Of a DNA stretch of 64,000 bases, positions 38,101 through 45,300 are shown piece after piece. The stretch covers positions 35,551-99,550 of the forward strand of contig CAYMRB010000001.1 in NCBI GenBank assembly GCA_964392615.1. The letters run 5' to 3'. How positions within the stretch are numbered: position 1 is the stretch's first letter; every line of letters begins with the position of its first letter. The notes beneath the pieces were generated by a model. That model was not told where the DNA came from. It was given only the letters and a program-made list of their open reading frames with translations, and did not search any database. The stretch comes from CAYMRB01 sp964392615 (lineage in GTDB: Bacteria; Planctomycetota; UBA8108). A program made the position numbers and the translations under genes.

Positions 38101-40237
38101 CTTCCGTGAGGTCGTGTGGAGCCCGGATGCTCAGCTCGTCGAGCAGGGGACGGTGACGGAGTCCAGAGACGGCGAGGAGATCACCCGGCCGGACTTCAAC
38201 CTCGTCGGCTTCGAGGCCGACGCGGTCAACCGGCAAGTCGCATTCCGCTTCGACGTCGAGACGGGCTTCGCGGCCGTGCCGCCGCGGTGGACCGAGCCCC
38301 GACCGGAAGAGGGTGCGCTGCAGACGACACTGCGCCAGATCCACCTCTCCATCGCGCGCCTGGAGCAGGCGAAGATCGGCCTCGAGAACCTCGCGGACGA
38401 CATCGAAGCGGACTTGGATTTCCTGGAGGAGCTTCACGGCATCCAGGGTCTGCGGATCGTGCAGATCGGCGATCACCGCGACGCGCAGGTCGCCGCCACG
38501 GCCATCATCGGCGGGATCCGATTGGCGCTGCGGACGATCGGCACCGTGATGTCGGCGGGGAGCGGCGCGGCCAGGGCGACGGCGGAGGCCATTCCGACGA
38601 ACTTCATCGTCGGGTTCTCGAACGGTGGCGACCTCGCGGCGCCGGCGCGCGGAGCGTTGCTCGGCGCGGGAGAGGCGGCCGTGGGAATTCAAGAGGCGCT
38701 CAGCGTGGCGGAGGACGCGGCGGGCTTCGGCCAGGAGCTTCTGAAGGAGATGCTGCGGCTCGATCACGAGCTCGAGCTCGCCGAGCTCGGCGACGAGCTG
38801 TCGAACCTCGCGGCGGTGCAGGCGCTCGAGGCCAAGATCCGCACCATCCCGTCGGCGGTCATCCAGGTGAATCTGGCCCGCGAGGAGCTCATCCAGGCGG
38901 TGGCTGGCTACGGCGCGGTGCTCGGCCAGGGGCTCCGGCTCCTCGAGGAGCGCGAGCGGTTCCGTCGTCAGACCAAACGCCAGCTGCGCATCTTCCGCCA
39001 CAACGATCTGACCTTCCGCCTGTTCCACAACGATGCGCTGCAGAAATACCGCGCCCAGTTCGATCTCGCCTCGCGCTACGCCTACCTCTCCGTGCAGGCC
39101 TTCGACCACGAGACCAACCTGCTCGGAAGCGGCTACCACATCGGCGGCTTCGACGACATCGACGAGGCCCTCGAGGCGGTGATCCAGGCGCGCTCGCCGG
39201 GCGCCCTCGTCGCGCAGACGCCGGCGGGCGGCACGGGTCTGACGGGTGTGCTCTTCGAGCTCGGCAGCGCCTTCGAGGTGCTCAAGAGCGCCATCCGCAT
39301 GCCTCAGGCGGAGCCGCGGGAGTTCTCGCTGCGGCGGGAGCTCTTCAAGCTGCCGCCGCTCGGCAGCGACAACCACGCCGCGTGGCGCGAGCAGCTCGGG
39401 CTGGCCAGGGTCGACCTGCAGGGCCATCCGGCGATCCGGCGTCTGGCGCAGATCGACGAGACGATCTTCCTCGACGCCGCGCGCGCCGTGGACGAGTTCG
39501 GCAATCCGATCGCGCCGTCGCCGGCGATCGTCATCCCGTTCTCGACCCAGATCACGGGCGATACGAACTTCTTCGGACAAAACACCGCAGGCGGGGAGTC
39601 GGGCTTCAGCCCGGAGCACCTGACGACGAAGATCCTGCGCTGCGGGGTTTACTTCCAGAACTATCCCCACGGCACGGGGCGGCTGTCGCCGACGCCGTAC
39701 GCCTACCTGATCCCGGCCGGCGCGTCGGTGATGCGCGTGCCTCTGACGACGGCGCCCGGGACGCCGAAACCGTTGCGGGAGTTCCTCGTCGTCGACCAGA
39801 TCATTCCGCCGGTGCTGTCGACGTTCCTCGACGATGTGACGGGAGAGTGGGCCGTGCCGGACGGGACGGAGATCACCCTGCCCGAGGACGCGTGGCGGCC
39901 CGGCCGGCTGCTGACCGGCTGCGCCGGAGAGACGTGCTTCCTGGGCCGCGTGCGCAAGATCAATCCCTTCGTCGCCGGCACCGACAGCTCGCTGCGAGGC
40001 AATCCCGGACGCACGGCGACCTACTACGGTCTGGCCGGACGCAGCGTGTGGAACAGCGAGTGGCTCCTGGTCATCCCGGGGCGCAACCTCGGCGCGGTCG
40101 GCAACGATCCGGACGCCGGGCTGAACTGGTTCGTCCACGGCCAGGAGACCGAGCCGGGCGACGGCGAGCCCGTCCCCGGGGGCGTCACCGACATCCTGCT
40201 GATCTTCGACGCCTACTCCTACGAGAACCCCTTCTGA
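29114..40237 (+). CDS. Giant 3707-residue exported protein with TcA-like C-terminal region
   Basis: The start at ATG 29114 gives a signal peptide (AAAILLLLAVAPLAAQ). Order of regions: prepeptidase-like domain (29-145); parallel beta-helix with choice-of-anchor Q ending (146-616); thrombospondin-3-type calcium repeats (615-630, 782-838) around a jelly-roll-like domain; an IPT-like domain (838-931); four tandem novel beta modules (about 933-1816); unassigned beta regions; a golvesin-like domain interrupted by Asp-rich calcium repeats (about 2173-2450); a long helical region (about 2530-2970). Residues about 3070-3340 resemble the end of Tc-toxin TcA subunits: a glycine-rich hydrophobic stretch with VGFSNGGD (3166-3173), a coiled coil, then NDLTFRLFHNDALQKYRAQF from 3297. 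The protein ends in a beta domain closing DILLIFDAYSYENPF. The RHS genes downstream support a TcA-like role, but canonical TcA N-terminal domains are absent. Part of it may be an adhesin. Confidence 0.85.
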   Translation: MMSTHSGRPLPAAAILLLLAVAPLAAQNACEDCLEGDIPCTGATETVQGELAADDCPLGGGRLSEAWRLQLPSSSYVVIEQSTTEYVPLVFLSDAGCGVFRSSTGTTDAPARLETYLDAGTYFIQASTRFLDTGAYTLAVTCTELGPLHVDASSTASDPDGATWETAFRDLQRALAWSADLPGMYSEIWVAAGTYTPGSDRSTSFALQEGLALYGGFAGDETEPDQRDPVRNATVLSGNIGTPSSADNSYIVVRANGVDETAVLDGFTVTGAFSSLSDSSPNSSACGLYIGLGSAATVRNCVFSFNAGIRAGGVYVYEGSGSFSNCKFRHNSQDSEFYGGGAIRIQNQEFPNGVTTLLGCEFDANSAARGGAIGRFGISSPASYVYLVDCAFRRNTSDFEGGAVYTTGNQLLAYNCVFTANEAAGGMGGGLYTISSGTLVRLNGCTFVENVTGTAYGAGLAIQTGCGGWTSTQIYHCVFSENQTSQGPDGPFAQIYDMPDAPWTCAFVRYSCVGTDEGIVGAMGGQGNIALGPGETLFVDAAGPDLELGTSDDDLRLDASSPCVDAGDASLVPPDVADQDGDGITAETMPFDLAGNPRVGGDAPDMGAYEWHPDTDSDGIVDAIDNCPETGNPQQQDVDYVLVHEVDQESWPWHATGSRVDDPDAGNDEAWKATAGVDEAGAAVFGPYKTADPGDYRVVFRLKVSARSPSRVATIDAGPQGLEPFASRDLFGTDFYASGRYQDFTLDFSFDTTQTNMEFRVWFHGAVDLTIDRITEAAGDGAGDACDGCPTDLNPGQEDDDGDGVGDGCDNCPGIVAADVNDADSDGFGDPCDPHDLSVTPNGGEVGDIVRIQARGIVDLEQPPLVEFTLEESPPIEATVVGVSTISPGLFAVDIEVPTPEDDETMFVDVRVTNLFGGNEVAETLVNGFAYTNQTLVVGRSVDEFAPGFELWPSVVSGAVWQPRPDSEDRLERLEMYSVGAGASAPVINWSSADGSLSFDVSYKVLYPDIPDNGNADDLVIDIAADDGARLPGNLDPSRDHGIFDMPGLNENAALGVVFAGPSGATNRVWALNPSGSDLDSRHVLLQYRDSGDALQFKVYAVVAGTGYDGVVAGTPLYRLPTDVGEETRAFWPLNELLKCVLPFAEGPSASPQLFTEVDRARFWQSEEDQRIFAVNRHPDPAVSNSIVIRWPRVDTVLEAGEWVPVCAGIDLADTVYMTEYVLSWPAGSPLIDISAQTGAPLPGDLDGEEGIFDVRDKKENPEQGLIFDGGAGPRVYATNVRCTTSCDNDPDQQHVLVKYRDTLGDLAFEVYDVTPGQYYQLATGRMLIGTEAVGNLLAPLFPLNVLLHQQNSTLPDSNIALSNYPTRVWKNTAGRRLSELFCVNTHPTLGGTILISWPKFTTKRGVDGRWTAIDVFDPTPASAPYVQEFPVSWSGGTITISDENGGALPEEWGDDLYGESFSIDNASIFDVPFAATAGNRNDEHALLYPPRDTAPGGVGSIRDPDPNYVGHWRAFALLPPRPGSTPDATGQYGETGGVPPRLHKEGGESWVLVKYAWEEGAVDFAAYRVERGAIDRDVTVGARLTPYYPLDEILYGRVLTLPASLDDHIMPDDDPSVPAAHQNSTGWWISDLDGLVEPGTGSHVYAMNRGEPGDLNPPAPHVTIRWRIPERTLTQEDDVERLSYWQRFDVSWPTTPKVIEIQGLTDTIPLLENLGDYIEPRIFDGVDESAITGGQPPAEDVNSNDEHGLYLGGKLYAGRDDSATYEPATATWPWVLLGYKESEGGPLLFEPFHVERAIDTKIFSVGHVIELPTPYLYLANYPRCAGTRIFDGANPSIELVNENIGDPPDFGWRDPMGNIWVTRSWPRPGHSVPAKFDFHEWWYPDADDPTRPGRNDCRDWVEDIDLEADWPSVEGIAPGEFTRLRVGEALDLSGHAAVEILFSSNTGDPATDDPEMAGVELLVQRLRDECGAPTDFFCTFDRDGDIADAPPGVFKFVSATANSSSRNRVRASPCDGVERWATLGFINEVVSVIPYKVECPPVQGRIIPVGSSCGFSPVVRLRFWPLREDPDYYGAELLETGLWDEETIPEDLLEALYKNAENITFEWQYISSKDFFDGNRNWLPDQSSSGPVLSLDASAGVKILLDRFYRVRYTGYEACSCPVPPEAANWIELEVEDLLPGADVDAFGGEPLTESSFRETRDERVDGGEWIKLGTFRSYPASGAVDPEVDPTGSYTPIAISLRKMTQLEVSDLPQCDCEPDDGFCVDRCTSRGDAYVDAVKFVHVPRAGAHLPAAQAATEYIHEAGESGNPTEIVATAVGTWSRDPSDIDLPGQSGDSYLHNAGADEAYTWTFHPPDLRSTAERTSPTCSREADCDNAADDDGDGLIDADDPDCPEHCSNAQDDDGDGLVDGDDPDCTRTEAECPVVVEEYDVYVRWPQVIDAPDTDGGYWYSYWTDAMLLESWVKRVTKAFDLDNFKLDSFQEDFVEPDDLEGETPVGLGAARPDGTYSGALAVVGRRAEGTIAFNCDPANINRLGLLELYENVLARARGFSIGSGYNVHDANQALLLVASRISQMYMLLGNEAYADALDPTIGSSIADGSHLEPETFFAFTNQVPSLLEEELVLLRGRPKLPSSLDFRAPVYNRFTWNFTGGLADAIYTAAYRDAGVITLQDSMRKFPQGHGDAYGHYLSAVRQYYTLLESGYFDWTNAEEAILVGDRPVTVGFQHVRHFARAAAARARTGRDVVSLEFRKQYRADPEKHFSEQGYIDGHLDHDLLLEGHFFARESEAERSWGVHDWAARTARGAYLDWAVAAASLPAYSEEVGLKKVDRTTVRELGEIAADLRDITQQVNVVDSGLNPLGLSRTVVPFNLDSRALEEDDQTHFEQCQVKAINAIGSAGAILQFANQSRNRLREQQDRLEAFDDNVENEEFRYKSRLVEIFGRPYPEDPTYLPDYDGPDFYHFEYIDLNALYGWDRCGDNPSCEARFDEITFPFREVVWSPDAQLVEQGTVTESRDGEEITRPDFNLVGFEADAVNRQVAFRFDVETGFAAVPPRWTEPRPEEGALQTTLRQIHLSIARLEQAKIGLENLADDIEADLDFLEELHGIQGLRIVQIGDHRDAQVAATAIIGGIRLALRTIGTVMSAGSGAARATAEAIPTNFIVGFSNGGDLAAPARGALLGAGEAAVGIQEALSVAEDAAGFGQELLKEMLRLDHELELAELGDELSNLAAVQALEAKIRTIPSAVIQVNLAREELIQAVAGYGAVLGQGLRLLEERERFRRQTKRQLRIFRHNDLTFRLFHNDALQKYRAQFDLASRYAYLSVQAFDHETNLLGSGYHIGGFDDIDEALEAVIQARSPGALVAQTPAGGTGLTGVLFELGSAFEVLKSAIRMPQAEPREFSLRRELFKLPPLGSDNHAAWREQLGLARVDLQGHPAIRRLAQIDETIFLDAARAVDEFGNPIAPSPAIVIPFSTQITGDTNFFGQNTAGGESGFSPEHLTTKILRCGVYFQNYPHGTGRLSPTPYAYLIPAGASVMRVPLTTAPGTPKPLREFLVVDQIIPPVLSTFLDDVTGEWAVPDGTEITLPEDAWRPGRLLTGCAGETCFLGRVRKINPFVAGTDSSLRGNPGRTATYYGLAGRSVWNSEWLLVIPGRNLGAVGNDPDAGLNWFVHGQETEPGDGEPVPGGVTDILLIFDAYSYENPF
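31909..34560 (+). repeat. Four tandem copies of an unrecognised beta-rich protein module
   Basis: Within the giant protein, four consecutive units of about 200-245 residues share a common order: a W/Y strand, IFAVNxxP or VYAMNRG, an IRWP strand, a YxLSWP strand, an IFD segment, a second RVYAxN strand, HVLLQYRDSGDALQFKVYAV or HVLVKYRDTLGDLAFEVYDV, then a hydrophobic WPLNELL, FPLNVLL or YPLDEIL close. Approximate units: 31909-32535, 32536-33160, 33170-33900 and 33905-34560. They are diverged in sequence, so this is an old protein repeat, not a recent DNA duplication. I do not recognise a named domain. Confidence 0.65.
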
Positions 40238-40248
40238 AGGACGACGAC

Positions 40249-42306
40249 ATGACGCGCGAGACGCTCCTTCTCCTGACCGCGGGTGTCCTGTTGCTGGCCG
40301 CAACGCCGGTGCAGGCGCAGTACCGTCGCCAGACCATCGAGATGCGCGCGGGCTGGAACGCTGTGCACCTCGAGGTCGACCCGGCCGAGTCCTCCTGCGC
40401 CGCGTTCCTCGAACGATACGCGGGGAAGATCGAGGCCATCTGGACCTACGACAACCGCTACACCGGTGCGCGTGCGTTCGAGCCGGTCGAGTTCCGCGAT
40501 GACCTGGAGACGCCGCCGGTGCGCGTAGAAAATCGCTGGCGGCTCTACCACCACGAGCATCCCGGCATCTCGAACCTGCACCACCTGCGCGGCGCCCGCG
40601 CCTACTTGTTGCGCGTGCCCGACGACGAGCCGTCGTTCACCGTCGAGGTGCTCGGGCGGCCCGTGCCGGACGACGGCCATTGGGTGGCTGACGGATACTC
40701 GTTGCGCGGCTTCCTCGTCGACCCGGAGCTTCGAGAGCCGGAGCGGCCGACGTTCGCGGCGTACTTCGCCGGCTCGGACGCGCACCTCGCGCCGGGAAGC
40801 GCCGTGTTCGCCATGGGGCTCGACGGGCGCATGGAGGGGCCGCTCGAGCTCGCGAACGCACGCATCGAAGCGGGGCGCGCGTACTGGATCTACACGGCGG
40901 GCGTCAGCCACTACCGCGGTCCGGTGGAAATCGAGTCGGTGCCGCGACAGGGCCTCGACTTCGGGCTCGACCTGGTGGAAGCGCGCCTGACGCTGAGGAA
41001 CCGAACGCAGACGCCGAGCCGCGTGTCCCTGCGTTTGCTGGCAACGGCGCCCGACGTGCCTTCGGGCGAGCCGGCCTGGGCGGGTGGCCTGCCGCTGCGG
41101 GTGCTGTCGATCGAGGACGGGACGCGGCGCTGGGTGAACCTCGACGCGGGCGGGATCGACTTCGAGGTGCCGGCAGCGGGCACGCGCCGGCTGCGTCTGG
41201 CCTTCGACCGCACCGGCCTGGCGCCGGCCGTCCGCAGCGTCGTGCCCGCCGACGGCGACGGCGAAGACGGCGCGCCAGACCCGGGAGCGAGCTACCAAGG
41301 CGAGGTCGAGGTGCGCACGCAGGAGGGCTTCCGCCACGTGCTCGCGGTGGTCGGGGAGAGCAGCGACCGCGGCGGACTGTGGGTGGGCGAGGTGCGGCTA
41401 CGCCACGTACGTCGCGTGCAGAGGACGGCACCGACGAACGCCGTGCCCTATCCTTCGACCTTCCGAGTCAGAGCCCTCGACGGGCTCGACCTCGACGCGG
41501 CGCTGGCCGAATCGCCCGCGTTCCCGGACGTCGAAGGCGGCAGCGATGACGTGCCCGAGCTGAGCTTCCCGTTGATCCTGCACGTCGGCACGCCCGATCG
41601 CACGGGGGCCCCCGAGACGAAGAAGCTGACGCTCCTGCGCCAGGTGGCGCTGATGTGGCAGCGCGAGGGAACGCGCGACGGCGGCGCGCCCGTCGAAGGC
41701 GGCTACGTGTTGATGACCCGGGACGGTCTGAGGCGAGGCTTGCTCGATCGTCGCCTCGACGATGGCCACCCGCGATTCGTCGGCGGCACGCTGAAGGACG
41801 GGCGGCGCTTCAGCTACCTGAAGACGGCGCCCACGTTGCCGGAGGACACGGTGCTGACGGCGCCGGGCGGCACGCCGCAGGATCCCGAGGGCGCGTTCGC
41901 CGGCCTGGGAAGCGGCGCGTGGGACGCGGTGATCGAGCAGCCCGTGCTCGATCCTCTGAATCCGTACATCCACCGCTACCACCCGGACCACGGGCATCCG
42001 AAGGTCATGCGTCAGGCGGGAGTGCCGGCGAAGGGCGGCATCGAGGTGAACACGACCGTGCGGCTGACGTTCGACGAAGCGGTCGACGCGGGTGGGGCCG
42101 ACCCGAGGGAAGGCGAGTTCGATACTGCCGGTGGCATCCTGATCGTGCCTGCACGGCCGGGCTACGGCACGAGGATCCTCACGGGCACCTACCGGGAAGT
42201 GATCGAGAAGCTCAGCTACGACGCCGTCGTCGTCGAGGGGAGCTTCGAGATCCACAGAGTGGTCGGGGGGATCGATGAGCTCAACGCGGGAATCCCTACC
42301 CCCTGA
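40249..42306 (+). CDS. Exported GWN-module protein encoded between the TcA-like and RHS genes
   Basis: A 685-residue exported protein. The start at ATG 40249 has GAAGG at 40236-40240 eight bases upstream and gives a clear signal peptide (LLLLTAGVLLLAATPVQAQ). The mature protein starts with RRQTIEMRAGWNAVHLEV, in which G35-W36-N37 opens a module like the one inserted in both RHS proteins, and a matching AYWIYTAG strand lies near residue 212. The rest is beta-rich with no catalytic motif; LFxLILHVG-like strands and a proline-rich C-terminal part (PLDPLNPYIHRYHPDHGHPK) are visible. The gene is 11 bases after the giant gene and 22 before the first RHS gene, so it is probably a structural member of the same complex. 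Its family is unknown to me. Confidence 0.85.
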   Translation: MTRETLLLLTAGVLLLAATPVQAQYRRQTIEMRAGWNAVHLEVDPAESSCAAFLERYAGKIEAIWTYDNRYTGARAFEPVEFRDDLETPPVRVENRWRLYHHEHPGISNLHHLRGARAYLLRVPDDEPSFTVEVLGRPVPDDGHWVADGYSLRGFLVDPELREPERPTFAAYFAGSDAHLAPGSAVFAMGLDGRMEGPLELANARIEAGRAYWIYTAGVSHYRGPVEIESVPRQGLDFGLDLVEARLTLRNRTQTPSRVSLRLLATAPDVPSGEPAWAGGLPLRVLSIEDGTRRWVNLDAGGIDFEVPAAGTRRLRLAFDRTGLAPAVRSVVPADGDGEDGAPDPGASYQGEVEVRTQEGFRHVLAVVGESSDRGGLWVGEVRLRHVRRVQRTAPTNAVPYPSTFRVRALDGLDLDAALAESPAFPDVEGGSDDVPELSFPLILHVGTPDRTGAPETKKLTLLRQVALMWQREGTRDGGAPVEGGYVLMTRDGLRRGLLDRRLDDGHPRFVGGTLKDGRRFSYLKTAPTLPEDTVLTAPGGTPQDPEGAFAGLGSGAWDAVIEQPVLDPLNPYIHRYHPDHGHPKVMRQAGVPAKGGIEVNTTVRLTFDEAVDAGGADPREGEFDTAGGILIVPARPGYGTRILTGTYREVIEKLSYDAVVVEGSFEIHRVVGGIDELNAGIPTP

Positions 42307-42328
42307 AGGCCGATCGTCCGGTGAAGCC

Positions 42329-45300
42329 ATGCAACCCCACCGCACGCTGAATCGCCGCCCCCCGCCGTTGCGGCGCATGGCTCTGGCGTGGGGTCGCGCA
42401 CTCGTTCGCGGCGGTCTCTTCCGTCTCGCCTTTCTGGTCATCTCCGGCGTCCTCCCCCTCGCCGCTGGCGAGAAGAACGGTGTCGCGCCAAATACGGTTT
42501 CCCTACCTTCGGGCCCCGGCACCGTCGAAGGCCTCGGCCAGTCTTTCGAGCCGATGCTCCAGACCGGCACGGCGGGTCACGATTTTCCCCTTGACGGGGC
42601 GGCGGGCGTCGGCTTGCGCTACGACAGCGGCTTCGGCAACGGCCCGGCCGGTTGCGGCTGGAGGTACGAGCCCGGCAGCGTCTCGCGTCAGGTCGACCGC
42701 GGCATTCCGCGCTACGAGGAGCCCACGCGCAACGACACCTACCTCGGCGTGGATGGCATGGAGCTCGTCGAGCTCCGGAACGGTCACTTCCTCCCGCGCA
42801 CCGGCGGCGGCTTCACGCGCTACGAGCGCATCGAATCGGAGCCCTCGGGCGATTTCCACTGGCAGGCGCGTTCGCGCGACGGCACGCTCAGCGTCTTCGG
42901 GGAGGGCACCTCGGCGCGCGTGTCGCTGCCGGCTGACGAGAGCCCCGACGGCAGGGAGAGGGTCTTCCGCTGGCACATCGAGCGACAGCGCGACGTGCAC
43001 GGCAACGTGGTCGAGTACGAGTGGAGCGACCTCGGTCGCCCCGGGGATCGGCGCAAGTACCTCACCGCAGTCCGCCACGGACCGGGTGCGCCGCCCTGGC
43101 AAGTCCATCGCCTCGTCGTCTTCGACTACGAGGAGCGTCCCGACGCGTTCGTCGACTGCCGGGCAGGCTTCGCGATACGCACCTCGTTTCGCCTGCGCGC
43201 CGTGAGAGTCGGCCTGCACGGTGCGCCGCGCGAGCACACCGAGCCGTGCCGCGTGGAGGATCTCGACGGCGACGGTGAGGACGATGTGCTCGTCAGGCGC
43301 TACGAGCTCCTCTACGAGACGTCTCACGATTCGGCCCAGGACCACGGCCACTGGTCGCTCCTGACGCAGGTGACGTTGGTGGGCTGCGACGGGGAGAGCT
43401 CACTGCCGCCGACGAGCTACCGCTACGGCTCGAGCGATGTCCAGCTCGACACCGAGCGCGAGTTCATCGCCGAGGAGGAGCACCTGATCTTCGCGCAGAA
43501 CGCGCCGGCGATCGTCGCGGACGCGGGCGACGTCGAGCTCTGCGACCTCAACTCCGATGGCTTTCCCGACCTTGTGCACACGCTGGGGGGCACGCACGTG
43601 GGCTACCTCAACCAAGGGCTGGTTCTCGGCAGCGAAGCGGGCGAGGGAAGCTGCTCCGCGGGGGTGTCCCGTATCGACTGGAGCGACGCGGTGGAGCCCG
43701 AGTTTTCGGCACGGCCCGAGCCGGCGCTCGAGTACCGGCTCTCCGACGCGCGAGTGCACCTGGCGGACATGGATGCCGACGGCCTGGCGGACCTGGTGGT
43801 GAGCGAGGGCGATCTGGTGAAGTACTTCCCCAACCGGGGGAAGCTCGAGGCAGGCGTCAGCGGCCCCGAGGCTTGGGGCGAGGCGCGGGCGATGTCGATC
43901 GACGGCGAGGCACCGCCGCCTCCCTTCGTCTTCGAGGACGAGGAGCGCGTGACCTCGGTGAAGACGCTCGACGCGGACTTTGACCGACGCATCGACGTCG
44001 TGCGCAGCTCGGCGGCGGGCTACGTCGTCTGGTACAACCGCGGCGGCGACGCGTACTCGCGTCCGACGCTCACCTGCGGCGCGGTGGTCGACGGCGAGGT
44101 GCTCGAGTTCCGCGACCGGCGGGTGAAGCTCGCCGACCTCAACGGCGACGGCCCGGTGGACGTCGCGCGCATCGAGGCGACGCGGGTCGTGTACTGCCCG
44201 AGCCTCGGGTACGGGGAGTACGGGCCGCAGGTCGAGCTCCTGTTCCCAGAGGTCGTGCTGGATCCGGTGCAGCACGAGCGTGCGGAGCTCAAGGACCTCA
44301 ACGGCGACGGCTTGGCCGACCTGGTGGTGGAGCGGGCGCGCCAGGACGAGCTCTGGTTCTGGCTCAACCTGGGCCCGGCGGGCCTGTCGGCGCGGCGGGC
44401 CGTGAGGGACCTCCACGACGTCGCGGCCGACGTGGAGGTCGACTGGGCCGACATGAACGGCAACGGCACCACGGACGTGGTGTACACCGACTCACGGCTG
44501 TGCCCGGAGCTTCGTGTGCGGGTACTCGATCTGGGCCTCATCGTCGACGGCACCTCGCACCCTCGGCTCCTGAAGACGATCGACAACGGCCTCGGCCGTC
44601 GCACGGAAATCTCCTACCGCATCTCGAGCGAGTACTACCAGGAGGCGCGGGCGGCGGGCAACCCCTGGGTAACGTCCAACCCGAAGTCGGTGCGGGTGGT
44701 CTCGCATGTGGAGACGACGACGGGATCGGACCTCGACGGCGCAGCGGGAGAGGACGTCCACCGCACCGACTTCGTCTACCGCGACGCCTACTACGACCCG
44801 ATCCGGCGGCAGTTCGCGGGGTTCGGCTTCGTCAAGTCGATCGCGCGCGGTGACGAGCGGGAGGGCCTGTCTGCCGAGGACGTGTCGGGTCCGAGCCTGG
44901 TGACGCGGACGCGCTATCACGTCGGCGCGCCCGACGGGGTCGACAACGACCGCGACGGCGACGTGGACGAACACGAGGAGTGGATGGGGCGCGAGGAAGA
45001 GCCGCTGAAGGGCATGGTGCTGTGGAGCGAGACGACGAGCCTGCCGCCGGGGGCACCGCTCGCGGGCTCCTTCGTCGATGCCTCCGACGGCTCGTACGCG
45101 CCGGACGAACGCGTCTTCTCGCGCGCGGTGACGCCGCTGGATGCCATCGAGATCCGCGAGGTCTGTCGGGAATCGGCGAGTCCGCTTGCGAGTCTCCTGG
45201 GTGATTCCGGCTACGACGCGGCGTCGGCGAAACGCCGGGTGGTGATCACGGTGCCGCGCCGCTCGGACGTCTGGACGATCGAGGAGGGGCGAGACCCGCC

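Noticed and set aside
38116..40248. Upstream extension of the GWN protein frame into the giant gene
   Set aside because: Out-of-frame reading of the giant gene; ATG 40249 has a ribosome-binding site and a signal peptide.
33458..40303. A 2281-codon open frame on the minus strand, antisense to the giant protein
   Set aside because: Arg/Glu/Val-rich low-quality sequence mirroring the GC-biased plus-strand gene; no domains or starts. The plus strand has clear domains and a signal peptide.
42275..42328. Earlier ATG for the first RHS gene, overlapping the preceding gene
   Set aside because: Adds 18 residues absent from the paralogue; ATG 42329 aligns with the start of the second RHS protein.
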